Of a stretch of DNA of 64,000 nucleotides, positions 16,322 to 25,468 are shown piece by piece. Source of the stretch: DASYAN01 sp034431765 (GTDB taxonomy: Bacteria; Chloroflexota; Ktedonobacteria; Ktedonobacterales; Ktedonobacteraceae); NCBI GenBank assembly GCA_034431765.1, contig DAOUDD010000145.1, forward strand, positions 11,656 through 75,655. Reading direction: 5' to 3'. The notes below the pieces were generated by a model, which worked only from the letters and a program-made list of their open reading frames with translations, did no database searches and was not told the DNA's origin. The position numbers and the translations under genes are program-made. Each line of letters starts with the position of its first letter. Position 1 is the first letter of the stretch.

Positions 16322-18475
16322 ATGGCATTAGAGAAAGATATCTACACACTGTATCCGGCTCTTGGGGAAAGTTGGAGGCTACAACTCGGTCGAGAGGTAT
16401 GCGGTGATGTACAGGCAGGCTTGAATCGTGAATGGTTGGTAACGAATGGATTGGGCGGATCTGCCTCCGGCTCAATTGTGGGGGCAACGACGCGTTGTTA
16501 TCATGGCTTGCTTGTTGCCGCGCTCCATCCTCCTGTTGAGCGTATGGTGCTGGTGACGAAGCTGGATGAAGAGGTTGTGCTGCCAGATGGACAGACGCTG
16601 CAACTGGGAGTGAATGAGTACCAGGATGGCACAATAGATCCACAAGGGTACAACTATCTGCAAAGCGTTGTGCTGGATGGGGACGTTCCCTGTTTCACCT
16701 ATCGCTTGAGCGATGCGCTCTCTCTAGAGAAGCGCATCTGGATGGAGTATGGGCAAAACACGACATATGTACAATACACGCTGCATGGCTCTCTCTATAG
16801 AAACGACGTAGCGGAGCCGGCTGGAGAGACGAGAGCTGCACTGCAAGTAAAGCTTTTTCCTTTCTGTCTCGCGCGCGATTATCACAGCATAACACAGGCT
16901 ACAGGGAGTTGGCAGTTTGGAATAAAGAACCTGGGTTCTGGTTGCCAGATTCTGGCAACAGAGAAGGCACCGGCCTATCAATTACTGGCAGACCCTACAG
17001 CATCTTTTCACCAGAGGGGGATGTGGTACTGGCATGTCTGGCATCGCCGTGACAACGAGCGCGGATTGGCGGCGAGCGAGGATGTCTATCAGCCCGGCTT
17101 CTTCGAGATTTGTCTTGCTCCAGGGATGCGCAAAACGCTGGTGCTCAGCGCCGAGCCTGAACTCGCTCCCGAATTTGGCCGCGCACAGCACGAAGAGGCC
17201 GTCGCGCAAGCACTGCAACGTCACCAGCGGCGCACTCAGCAACTCTTGTCCTCTGCGGATCATGCAACGTATGATCTCGCGGCGCACAACCCATTGCAGG
17301 CCCGGCTGGCGCTGGCGGCAGACCAGTTTATTGTTGTACGCCCTGACTACACGGTGGATGCGACCTCCGCTCAACCATTACAGTTCGCGCCTGAGCGGAA
17401 AACAATTATTGCAGGCTATCCATGGTTTACTGATTGGGGTCGGGATAGTATGATCTCCTTGCCTGGCCTGCTGCTCCATACCGGTCGCTACGGAGAGGCG
17501 CGCGGCTTACTCAAAGCCTTTGCCCGCTTCGAGCACAATGGCCTCATTCCCAATCGTTTCCCTGATGGCGGAGAGCCGCCAGTATACAACACTGCTGATG
17601 CCACATTGTGGATGTTTCACGCAATTGATCGCTATCTGATCGCTACAAATGACTGGTCGCTGCTGAAAGAGCTTTTTTCCACATTGCATGGTATTATCCA
17701 ATGTCATGTACAGGGGACCGATTTTGGTATCTGTGCCGATGCAGATGATGGGCTGCTGAGAGCGGGTGCAGCAGATGTGCAACTGACGTGGATGGATGCC
17801 AGAGTAGGGGATTGGATCGTCACACCCCGGCGTGGGAAGCCTGTCGAAGTCAACGCCCTCTGGTACAATGCCTTGCGCTTAATGGAAGCCTGGGCAGTCC
17901 ATCTTTCAATCGACGCCACTTCATATAGTCAGTTGAGAAGTCGTGTGCAGCAGCATTTTGCGGAGCGTTTCTGGTACGACGAGGGTGGATATCTCTATGA
18001 CGTGGTTGATAGTGATGGCGTGTCGGGGAGGAATGACTCCTCTTTGCGTCCAAACCAGCTTCTTGCCGCTTCGCTGACCTCTGACCTGCTCTCAGAAAGC
18101 CAGATTGCGCGCATCCTCAAGGTTGTGACCGGGCATCTGCTGACACCGGCTGGTTTGCGTTCACTGAGTCCGCAAGATCCGCACTATCACAGCCATTTTG
18201 AGGGAGACCAGAAGCAGCGTGATGGAGCGTATCATCAGGGGGTAGTCTGGCAGTGGCTGATTGGTCCATACATTGATGTGCACCTGCGTGTCTACAATGA
18301 TCGTGATGCGCTGCTGCCGCTCTTGCTCCCGCTGGTGAAGCAGCTCTGGAGTGATTGCCTGGGCACCATCAGCGAAGTAGCAGAGCCAGAGGCTCCATAT
18401 ACGCCTGGTGGCTGTTTCGCCCAGGCGTGGAGCGTGGCCGAGTTGTTGCGGTGTTGGTTGCTGGTCTCGCAGTAG
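16322..18475 (+). CDS. Glycogen debranching enzyme (amylo-alpha-1,6-glucosidase type)
   Basis: A 717-residue protein with the two-domain architecture of archaeal/bacterial debranching enzymes (GH133-like). The N-terminal domain (residues about 25-240) has REWLVTNGLGGSASGS and the TTRCYHGLLVAA motif. The (alpha/alpha)6 C-terminal domain has AGYPWFTDWGRDSMISLPGL, NRFPDGGEPPVYNTADATLWMF and DGAYHQGVVWQWLIGPY with conserved acidic residues. It should hydrolyse alpha-1,6 branch points of glycogen in the cytoplasm. It is the last gene of the polA-side cluster before a mobile-element remnant. Confidence 0.92.
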   Translation: MALEKDIYTLYPALGESWRLQLGREVCGDVQAGLNREWLVTNGLGGSASGSIVGATTRCYHGLLVAALHPPVERMVLVTKLDEEVVLPDGQTLQLGVNEYQDGTIDPQGYNYLQSVVLDGDVPCFTYRLSDALSLEKRIWMEYGQNTTYVQYTLHGSLYRNDVAEPAGETRAALQVKLFPFCLARDYHSITQATGSWQFGIKNLGSGCQILATEKAPAYQLLADPTASFHQRGMWYWHVWHRRDNERGLAASEDVYQPGFFEICLAPGMRKTLVLSAEPELAPEFGRAQHEEAVAQALQRHQRRTQQLLSSADHATYDLAAHNPLQARLALAADQFIVVRPDYTVDATSAQPLQFAPERKTIIAGYPWFTDWGRDSMISLPGLLLHTGRYGEARGLLKAFARFEHNGLIPNRFPDGGEPPVYNTADATLWMFHAIDRYLIATNDWSLLKELFSTLHGIIQCHVQGTDFGICADADDGLLRAGAADVQLTWMDARVGDWIVTPRRGKPVEVNALWYNALRLMEAWAVHLSIDATSYSQLRSRVQQHFAERFWYDEGGYLYDVVDSDGVSGRNDSSLRPNQLLAASLTSDLLSESQIARILKVVTGHLLTPAGLRSLSPQDPHYHSHFEGDQKQRDGAYHQGVVWQWLIGPYIDVHLRVYNDRDALLPLLLPLVKQLWSDCLGTISEVAEPEAPYTPGGCFAQAWSVAELLRCWLLVSQ

Positions 18476-18527
18476 AGGTGCCACTCTATCGTGCTATCGC
18501 AATAGCTGTCTTAAAAATTCTCTTCTG

Positions 18528-18958
18528 TGTTACTCAGCAGGTTGTAAATCCCAGAATTATTACCATCAGGACCACTTTGTGTGTCGAGCGATTTGTCAGG
18601 AGTTGTCGGGGCAGACCGTGAGCTTGAAGGAAATTGAGAAGGCAAGATCGCTTCGTCGCAAACAAGTCCGAGATGGACTCTCGACACGAGACGCGATCGT
18701 GGATCAGTATGTGCATATTCATCATGAGTCTTCCCCTCTCTGGAGAAGCGGTGGAGCCATCGCGTCAAGGCGTATTCCGACGACTTCACGAACAAGGAAG
18801 CGGTTGCCGCGATCATGCGTATTACCAAAGGCAACCTTCGCTTGATAGAACGTCTCATGATGCAGGTGGAGCATATCTTAGTTGCCAACCAGCTCCAGGT
18901 GGTCACAAAAGAGGTGGTTGAGACAGCACGCCAGAATCTTATTATCGGACCAGGATGA
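18528..18958 (+). pseudogene. Transposition-gene remnant (transposase tail and TniB/IstB-like ATPase tail)
   Basis: Two adjacent coding relics in different frames. The first (18528 to about 18745) encodes a basic helical stretch with CRAICQELSGQTVSLKEI and RSLRRKQVRDGLSTRDAIV. The second (18746-18958) encodes YSDDFTNKEAVAAIMRITKGN, then LRLIERLMMQVEHILV, ending at TGA 18956. The second matches the C-terminal end of AAA ATPases of the TniB/IstB transposition-helper type. No start, Walker motifs or catalytic domain remain. The family call for the first piece is weaker. The relic lies directly after the debranching enzyme. Confidence 0.55.
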
Positions 18959-19130
18959 GCAGAGCTTTCTTGATGGGTTGTCTCAAAAGCCTTGGTTTCT
19001 TGCTCCCTTCTGATGAAATTCCAGAGGAAAACGTGAAGCAGTTGACTCAAGATCAATGGAAGCGAGAATCGATTGAGAAATGCTCAATCAGAGAAAAATG
19101 AATGTGAAAGCAGAGCACTCTTGTCACTTT

Positions 19131-19676
19131 TCAGGGATGTCGTTGTTCAGGAAAAGTCTGTGTTGCAAGAAGATTTCCAGAGTGGTCATAGAGCTGCACC
19201 TGAAGAGGCATTCGCACCTGCTGATTGGTCACAAACAGAACCAGGTGCTCCCGGACGATATCCTCTACTATAGTCCCATTTGCAGCAGTCAGACGCACTC
19301 GTTCCACAGCAAGGTGATGATCTGTAACGAGGCCACCCGCCCAAAAATCGTCTTCTCTTCCCCCCCCCATTAAGTTGACCCAAGAACGACTTCGTAGAGG
19401 AGAAGCTCTCACTTCACCCGCTGATCTTACGCTCCAATTCCCTTGCTCATCTTGGACGACGAAGCAGAGCCAGCGCTCTTGTTGTCCCGTTTCATTCTCA
19501 AAAGTCACCTCGTGAACCTGACGGTAGGGAAGGCGACGCCCCTGCAAAAAGCGTAGCGTTGCTGTTCTCTTGAGAACATCTGGCTTGGGAAGCTGAATCC
19601 CAGAAAAGGGAGACGGATTGGGTTCAATACCGCTCACATACTCACGAATAGCCTCCTCTGGAGTGTATGTACGCAT
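19131..19676 (-). CDS. Hypothetical protein with a nine-G tract
   Basis: A 181-residue soluble protein of mixed alpha/beta character with no domain I recognise; MRTYTPEEAIREYVSGIEP starts it. The composition and the ATG at 19676, with AGGAGA nearby on the minus strand, support it being a gene. At 19370-19378 the coding strand has nine consecutive G, read as Met-Gly-Gly-Gly. Such a run is prone to slippage and could switch the gene out of frame. It lies in the accessory stretch between the transposon relic and the secreted protein. Confidence 0.6.
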   Translation of the reverse strand: MRTYTPEEAIREYVSGIEPNPSPFSGIQLPKPDVLKRTATLRFLQGRRLPYRQVHEVTFENETGQQERWLCFVVQDEQGNWSVRSAGEVRASPLRSRSWVNLMGGGREDDFWAGGLVTDHHLAVERVRLTAANGTIVEDIVREHLVLFVTNQQVRMPLQVQLYDHSGNLLATQTFPEQRHP

Positions 19677-19802
19677 AGCGCTTCTCCTGTGCTCTCTTAA
19701 TGGATTATAAGAAGAAACGCGTCAGTTTGCTTCTTAGTTGAACTCGTTTCTTCTCTCTGGCTTTTTAGTTCAAAACATGTATCACTCTATAAAATCTGAT
19801 TC

Positions 19803-20300
19803 CTAAGGCACTGTTACCTCTGGACTACTAAGAGCGTTTGCAATGGCTGTGTTATCATTATAATGGGTCGTTACTGACAAAAACGTATGATACACACCAT
19901 TCCCGTTTTGATAATTAACACCGTAAAAATGGACGTTGTTGGCAGCATTTCGAGCATAACTCGTGCAATCTTGCGTTCCTGTATCTGTAATAATATCACC
20001 GCTAGAGTTATCAATCAAAGAGATGGTGTACTCACAATCGCGAATTCCACTATGACCAGGACGAATCCGAAAAGTGATATAGGCATCAGGTCGAAGGCGT
20101 CCATTGCTATAACCTAAGCAAGAACCTATCTGTAATTCGTAAACGCTGGTATTATCAGTAATACAACCCATGCCTGAAGCTTGAGGGAATTTTGCTGTCG
20201 TAGAAGCGGCGTGAGCAGCATGTGACATCGCTAATGAACTCGTAAAAAGCGCTATGCTTAGTAGAACAACGATCCTCAGAAAATAACAAAACCTTTTCAT
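19803..20300 (-). CDS. Secreted hypothetical protein
   Basis: A 165-residue protein. The start at 20300 is fixed by AGGAGAAAGGA upstream. Residues 1-31 form a Sec signal peptide (MKRFCYFLRIVVLLSIALF, then ending AHA before AS). The mature part is beta-rich with four cysteines (GCITDN, GSCLGYS, RDCEYT, QDCTSY) that could form two disulfides. No family is recognised. It is flanked by unrelated genes, probably as a single unit. Confidence 0.7.
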   Translation of the reverse strand: MKRFCYFLRIVVLLSIALFTSSLAMSHAAHAASTTAKFPQASGMGCITDNTSVYELQIGSCLGYSNGRLRPDAYITFRIRPGHSGIRDCEYTISLIDNSSGDIITDTGTQDCTSYARNAANNVHFYGVNYQNGNGVYHTFLSVTTHYNDNTAIANALSSPEVTVP

Positions 20301-20482
20301 CTCGTTCCTTTCTCCTAACGGAAAGGCCGCCAAGTGGTAGAGGAAAAGCACATGGTGGCGAACTACGATGCCCTGTTAAAGCATTCTAAACTCGACCAAG
20401 GCATCCCGTTTTTAAGAAGAGTTCTTAGGACTCTTCTCCGTTTCCAAGTCGGCACGTTTGTCCTCTAAAGCCTTATCCTTGA

Positions 20483-20707
20483 ACGAGCATATGCACCGAC
20501 AAACGCCAACTCTACCTTTCATGCCATAGGTGTGGTGCTACTCTATTGGCGGAGAGGAATCCCCCTCCAGCGTCTGCTGACTCTGTTTTCCTCTATAAAC
20601 TCTTGCAGCAAGAACGGTTCAAACAGATGAGAGAGGAAAGTGCCAAATCTCTAAAAGCCAGCACATGGATGCACCTGGCTCTACATCTTGGTTCAGAGGG
20701 GAAGTAG
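20483..20707 (+). pseudogene. Open frame without a start, possible gene fragment
   Basis: A 74-codon open stretch between stops reads CTDKRQLYLSCHRCGATLL, then a helical KLLQQERFKQMREESAKSLK. The Cys pattern looks like half of a zinc ribbon. It has no start codon or ribosome site, so it may be a fragment of a decayed protein. I cannot name the family. Confidence 0.3.
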
Positions 20708-21000
20708 CACCTCCTTTTTTGAAAGTCTCTTGTCCCTCTTCCCTGTACTTAGGATACTTGCCGTGATGCTTCTCTACCAGGTCAAAGCGTGATCTCTTCT
20801 TGAACAAACACTTGACCTGCTGTAAACAGTTGCCTCTCCCTTACCAAAGACTAGACATGCTCTTCCCAATTTGCGTGTAATAAAGGGTAGTACTTGTTCT
20901 ATTTCTTTCAAAGCCAGAACCGAGGTTACGCCTAGTCCCTTATTAACTCCGGAAGAACACACTGTTTGTCAAAGAGCATGTGAAAGCCAGGTGCATCATT

Positions 21001-22485
21001 ATGGAACGAGGAGAATGGTTGCGTCATGAGCGAGGATACCGCCACTTGTCTCAGGCAGATCTTGCCACAGCTCTGGGCATTTCTATCCAAACCGTGAGTC
21101 GTTGGGAACGTGAGAAGGCGTTTCCTCAAGCGCATTACCGGCTCCAGCTGAGTCAATTTTTGGGGATTGCTCCTCAAGAGTTGTTTGGGAATCTTTCTGC
21201 CCAAGAGCAGGACCCCTCCCCACCTCTCTCTCTTGATCTCTGGAATGTTCCTCATCAGCGGAATATGTACTTTACCGATAGAGATGAGAACTTGCTGCAG
21301 CTTCATACCTGGTTGTACGCATTAGGGAAGCATACGATCAGGCAGCCAGTCGCTATCTGTGGAATCCCAGGGGTGGGAAAAACACAATTAGCTCTGGAAT
21401 ATGTCTCGCGCTTTCACACGGCCTATGAGGCTGTGTTCTGGGTCTACGCACAGACTCAGGAGAGCATATACTCCGATGTACTCAAAATCGCTCAGATGCT
21501 GCACCTCAGAGAAAAGGCCGAGCAGGATGAGAAGCCGCTGGTAGAAAAGGTTTTCTCCTGGCTCCAGACTCATAGCCGCTGGTTACTTGTCTTCGATCAG
21601 CTCGAGGATCTTGCCTTGCTCGATCACCTGAAACTACCTAGAGAAAAAGGGTCTCTGCTGTTGACAACGCGCTCTCAATTTACAGGAACCACAGCCCTCA
21701 CTCTTTCACTGCAGCCCTTCTCAGAAGGAAGTGCAGACCTCTTCCTTTTGCGTCGAAGTAAAGTGCTTTCCTTGGACCACTCGCTCAAAGAAGCGTCAGA
21801 GCTGGATAGAATGTACGCCAGGAGAATTGTGCAACTGCTAGGAGGTTTGCCATTAGCGCTGGATCAAGCTGGAGCCTACATTGAAGAAACCGGATGTACG
21901 CTGGTCATGTATCTGGAGCAGTATAGCCAATGCCGGAAGCAGTTGTTGCAGCGACGGGGCCGCATCGAGAGTGCAGAACACCCGGCTTCGTTCGTCACGA
22001 CACTGCTGCTAGTCTTTCAACAGCTAGAGCATCTCCATCCTCTGGCAGCTTCCACCCTGCAGCTCTGTGCCTTTTTCGATGCTACTGAGATTCCCGAAGA
22101 ACTCCTGCTGGCTGCGCTCCCTTTCCTGACGGGAACTGCGCTCTCACCAGTCGAGCAGGCTCAACAACTTGAGGAGGTAGTTGTCACCTTGCGCAGTCTC
22201 TCACTGATCTGTCGGCATACGCAAACGCGCTCCTTCTACATCCATCCGCTGATCAAAGTAGTGCTTAGGGAGAACCTCGATCCAGGATCTGTCGAACTGT
22301 GGATTGAACGAAGTATTCGAACTCTGAATGCTGTCTTTCCCGAAGAAACGTCCTGGCCCCTCTCTGAACGCTATCTTCCCCATGTTCAAGTTTGTCAGCA
22401 CTTGCTTGAACACAGCAATCTCTCGTTCCCAGAAGCAGTGCAGATACTGCACAAGGCTGCAGCATTTCTGCTGAGCCGGGGCTGA
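21001..22485 (+). CDS. XRE-type STAND (NB-ARC) regulator, truncated by an in-frame TGA
   Basis: A 494-residue protein. An XRE helix-turn-helix (RHLSQADLATALGISIQTVS) comes first. A STAND ATPase follows, with P-loop GIPGVGKTQLALEY, Walker B WLLVFDQLED, LLLTTRS and the GLPLALDQAGAYIEETG motif, then a helical linker and winged-helix region. The frame stops at TGA 22483-22485. Beyond it the same frame reads on for 46 codons (DTEAEEFFVRALAMQG) to TAA 22624, which looks like the first TPR of the usual sensor domain. The TPR array is thus cut short, so the protein may be inactive or altered. The start is the ATG at 21001; a GTG at 20980 is less likely. Confidence 0.8.
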   Translation: MERGEWLRHERGYRHLSQADLATALGISIQTVSRWEREKAFPQAHYRLQLSQFLGIAPQELFGNLSAQEQDPSPPLSLDLWNVPHQRNMYFTDRDENLLQLHTWLYALGKHTIRQPVAICGIPGVGKTQLALEYVSRFHTAYEAVFWVYAQTQESIYSDVLKIAQMLHLREKAEQDEKPLVEKVFSWLQTHSRWLLVFDQLEDLALLDHLKLPREKGSLLLTTRSQFTGTTALTLSLQPFSEGSADLFLLRRSKVLSLDHSLKEASELDRMYARRIVQLLGGLPLALDQAGAYIEETGCTLVMYLEQYSQCRKQLLQRRGRIESAEHPASFVTTLLLVFQQLEHLHPLAASTLQLCAFFDATEIPEELLLAALPFLTGTALSPVEQAQQLEEVVVTLRSLSLICRHTQTRSFYIHPLIKVVLRENLDPGSVELWIERSIRTLNAVFPEETSWPLSERYLPHVQVCQHLLEHSNLSFPEAVQILHKAAAFLLSRG

Positions 22486-22626
22486 GATACTGAAGCGGAA
22501 GAGTTTTTCGTGCGTGCTCTCGCGATGCAAGGAGTGCTCTCCAATCCTCATTCGCCCGAAGCAGTTAAGATTCGCCAAGATCTTGATGAGCTGCGCTTTC
22601 AAGCAAAGCAAGAAAAAAATGCCTAA
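22486..22626 (+). pseudogene. In-frame TPR-like continuation after the TGA
   Basis: Forty-six sense codons in the same frame as the STAND gene follow its TGA. They encode an amphipathic helix pair resembling a tetratricopeptide repeat (EAEEFFVRALAM, then SPEAVKIRQDLDELRF). This is probably the detached end of the original gene. Confidence 0.55.
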
Positions 22627-23006
22627 GCTTCACGCAGGTTGTCTTAAAATCGTCCGTTTTCTGAGGCAAATGACCCTGTTTTTCTAGGTTGCGCTGCGTT
22701 GCCTTCCCATGGACGAATCTTCCCCTTGACAATTCTCAAAACTCATCTCATAATCAAATTCTCAAAAGGTCAGGCGCTTGACGGGAATACTGAGGCAAAC
22801 TGAACTTTGACAGAGCAGTACGATGTAACAGTGGTTTGATCTGATCGATCCAATAAAGTTCTATATCAAAAGTTAATGAAGGTGTGGATGCCACACAGTA
22901 CTGATTGTTTCCTAGAGGTGTAACAAGAGACGTTTCTTACGATCTCTGTTCTAAATATATCCATACTTTCTGAGTCTCTTTGTACATAAAATAGCACGTC
23001 GAAGTG
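22627..23006. other. Non-coding stretch
   Basis: About 380 bases with no convincing gene, repeat or hairpin. Confidence 0.5.
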
Positions 23007-23336
23007 TTACTCTTGTACGAGTTGATAAGTCTCCTCAAGATTGTCCTCCAAGTAATCCATCCCATGTACCTTAATGATCACCTGCCCGGCAACACGCTGT
23101 TTAATCGCCTCAGCTAGTGATACGCCAGAACTGAGGCCAGAGAACGTACCCATAACGACAGGAAGCTTCTCTCGTGATTTAGTGATAATAAAGGCTGGGC
23201 CAGGCTGAAAGTTACCTCGGATTAGAAAGTAATAAAACGCAATTAACTCAGGTCGTGTTTTGTTTCGCAGATGATATTTGATCTCTGCAACAGCTCTATA
23301 ACCAGATTCCTCAAAATGCTCTAATATGTTACTCAC
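23007..23336 (-). CDS. Hypothetical protein
   Basis: A 109-residue soluble alpha/beta protein. The GTG at 23336 follows AAGGAGAT by 8 bases, a better start than an upstream in-frame codon at 23384. It contains YRAVAEIKYHLRNKT, a GPAFIITKSREKLP strand and a Gly-rich GTFSGLSSGVSLAEAI loop. No family is recognised and no catalytic motif is evident. It is isolated, with non-coding sequence on both sides. Confidence 0.6.
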   Translation of the reverse strand: MSNILEHFEESGYRAVAEIKYHLRNKTRPELIAFYYFLIRGNFQPGPAFIITKSREKLPVVMGTFSGLSSGVSLAEAIKQRVAGQVIIKVHGMDYLEDNLEETYQLVQE

Positions 23337-24027
23337 TAAATAGATCTCCTTTTTCACTTTTTGGAAGTAGCATTGCTGAAGCAATTGATTCCTGCACCTG
23401 ATAGCATCATACAGTTTATCCTAATTATCCTTCGCTTCCTTTAGCATTCTACGGTATATCTGAATATTATTTTGCAGTGCGCTTTTCTGATCGTCAGGCA
23501 TGTTCAGATGCATTTTTTCGTTGTCATTCAAGACTTGTGTTTCTACTTCGATCTCATCGTTGTTGCACCCGTATCGAGGACAGTGAGGAAGGTGTGAAGC
23601 GCATTATAATGGTCTTCAAGCGTCTAATGCCAGGAGGTCATATGTTGATGAAACGTATTTCCTCCATGAATCAAATTGGTGGCAGGCATGAAAATGTGTT
23701 GCTGAATCTGTCCCTGATGATTCTGCCAGGCATCTGTAAGAGCGTTGCGCTGCATACTGGCGGTAGATTGGAGAGTATCAAGCGGACAGTATAGTATATC
23801 ATCATGTGTCACAGCTCTGTATTCCCCATTCTTAGAGATACATTGTGTATATGATAGGAAAGAGTACATAAGGAGTATACTCTAGAGTTTGTTATCTGTC
23901 AAACAATGAAACGGGAGAACGAGCCGAAGTGTTGTTCACTTTGTATCAAGTGAAGGGGTATTGAGAGGGAAACAGGAGGAACTACAAGTTTACTACCAGG
24001 ATGATCATCACGATCGTTAAATTATGC
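23337..24027. other. Non-coding stretch
   Basis: About 690 bases in which the open frames on both strands lack ribosome sites and protein-like composition. Nothing is supported except the terminator that follows. Confidence 0.45.
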
Positions 24028-24066
24028 AAAGAGGGCCTGCGTGTCACTGACACACAGGCCCTCTTT
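24028..24066. terminator. Bidirectional intrinsic terminator
   Basis: AAAGAGGGCCTG pairs perfectly with CAGGCCCTCTTT around a short inner stem (TGTC/GACA). It lies 22 bases past the stop of the FTR1 gene, with a T-run on either strand. Confidence 0.85.
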
Positions 24067-24087
24067 CGAGATGGCTTAAATCTCATT

Positions 24088-25158
24088 TCAGACCTGGAGA
24101 GGTGAAGAGGAATTGGAGTCCACCTCTATGGAATTGTCCTCCGTTGTCTGTGATTGGTCTGAGGAGTGTGCAAGTGCTAGTTCCGCCAGACGGCGGGGAC
24201 GCCAGACGCGGATGTATTCGGCCAGGAAGTAGGAGCCAACAACGAAGAGTGCGGCAAGAGCCTGACCGACCAGTCCCTCAATGTTGGGGAAGACAGCGAA
24301 CCAGACGCCCATCCAGGCAGGAATCGGCAGATTGACGACCGTCGTCGAGAGCCAGCCTGCCTGTTGCATCTCTTGAATGCTCTCGCCGACCATGACGACC
24401 AGCACGATGCCGAGCATAACACCAGTGAGGACGAGCATTTTCTTGTAGGGCAGCTTGTGATGTGCCACGAATGTGATGGCTCCAACAATGGATGTGAAGA
24501 AGAGACCAATTGCAACGCCCTGGAGTACAGTCAAGGAGCCGACTTGCAGGCGCAGATTTTGCAGGAAGAGTACGACCTCAAACCCTTCGCGATACATAGC
24601 AGAAAATCCAAGCATTGCTAGACCAAGTGTCGTACCGGAATGGTCTATCTGCGCGTTTTTCATCAGTTCGCGGCGGCGCTTGTTGTGCAGCGAGATCCAG
24701 CCAGTCCAGTAGATTTTGTGGAAAAACCAGTTCATAATCACCAGCAGAACAAGGATAGCCAGCAGACCGGTCGCGGCCTGGATGTTCAAGGCTGGAGCAT
24801 TAATCCTATCGATAATGGCAATCGCAACGAACCATGTTGCGATTGTTGCCAGGAAGCCCAGGCCTGAGCCTGCCGTGATTGGTTTACGGTATGACTGATT
24901 TGTTTTCATCAGGCTGGCAGTGATTGCGGACAACACGAGAATCGCCTCAAGTCCCTCGCGAAAGACAAGAATGGCTGTGTTAAGAATGACCGCATTGTGA
25001 TCAAGATGGGCAGCGGTTGGATCTGGTGCGCCGGACGAGGTGATACCCTGCCATACCAGCACACCTGCTACAAGCAGTCCTGATAATAGCAACAAAGTCC
25101 GAAAAAGCATGCGCCAGGGATGCTTCGTAGTGCCTGTACTTAAAGGTTTACTCAACAT
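24088..25158 (-). CDS. FTR1-family high-affinity iron permease
   Basis: A 356-residue membrane protein with about eight hydrophobic segments. The two family signatures for iron binding are present: FREGLEAILVL (around residue 66) and YREGFEVVLFL (around 185). FTR1/EfeU proteins import iron across the cytoplasmic membrane, usually with an oxidase or an EfeO/EfeB partner; none is adjacent here. An acidic and Ser-rich tail ends the protein. A 55-base palindrome 143 bases upstream of the start is a likely operator, and a terminator follows the gene, so it is a single-gene unit. Confidence 0.92.
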   Translation of the reverse strand: MLSKPLSTGTTKHPWRMLFRTLLLLSGLLVAGVLVWQGITSSGAPDPTAAHLDHNAVILNTAILVFREGLEAILVLSAITASLMKTNQSYRKPITAGSGLGFLATIATWFVAIAIIDRINAPALNIQAATGLLAILVLLVIMNWFFHKIYWTGWISLHNKRRRELMKNAQIDHSGTTLGLAMLGFSAMYREGFEVVLFLQNLRLQVGSLTVLQGVAIGLFFTSIVGAITFVAHHKLPYKKMLVLTGVMLGIVLVVMVGESIQEMQQAGWLSTTVVNLPIPAWMGVWFAVFPNIEGLVGQALAALFVVGSYFLAEYIRVWRPRRLAELALAHSSDQSQTTEDNSIEVDSNSSSPLQV

Positions 25159-25300
25159 TCTATCTTCTCCAGTTGTTGATCAGCGTGTATAGTTCTGCAA
25201 GACGGCTCTTGTACTCGAAATAATTGCTTTATTGTGTAGCATTATTAGCTGTATTGCCCGCTACATATCTTCTTAAGCCTCATACCTTCTCTTTTCTAAA

Positions 25301-25355
25301 TATTAGGGCGTGCTAATACCCTAGTTCATTACTAGGATATTAGCACGCCCTAATA
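25301..25355. promoter_or_regulatory. Large palindrome upstream of the iron permease
   Basis: TATTAGGGCGTGCTAATA (25301-25318) is repeated exactly in inverted orientation at 25338-25355, with CCTAGT/ACTAGG pairing inside. Each arm is itself a partial dyad (TTAG-N6-CTAA), reminiscent of DtxR/IdeR-type iron boxes. This suggests two regulator dimers in mirror arrangement. The operator role is an inference. Confidence 0.6.
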
Positions 25356-25468
25356 GATAAAGTCAAGAGTCGAGAGGTCTTAAATCAGCAATAAAAGAGA
25401 AGGTCTGTTCATGAGCTAAAATGAATGAATAAGCGCACGTGGGAAAGCTCTTGGGGATCAGGTTTATT

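Noticed and set aside
20619..20962. Small minus-strand frames of about 60 codons
   Set aside because: No ribosome sites and no homology-like pattern.
23477..23869. Overlapping frames of 81-105 codons on both strands
   Set aside because: Neither has a ribosome site or protein-like composition.
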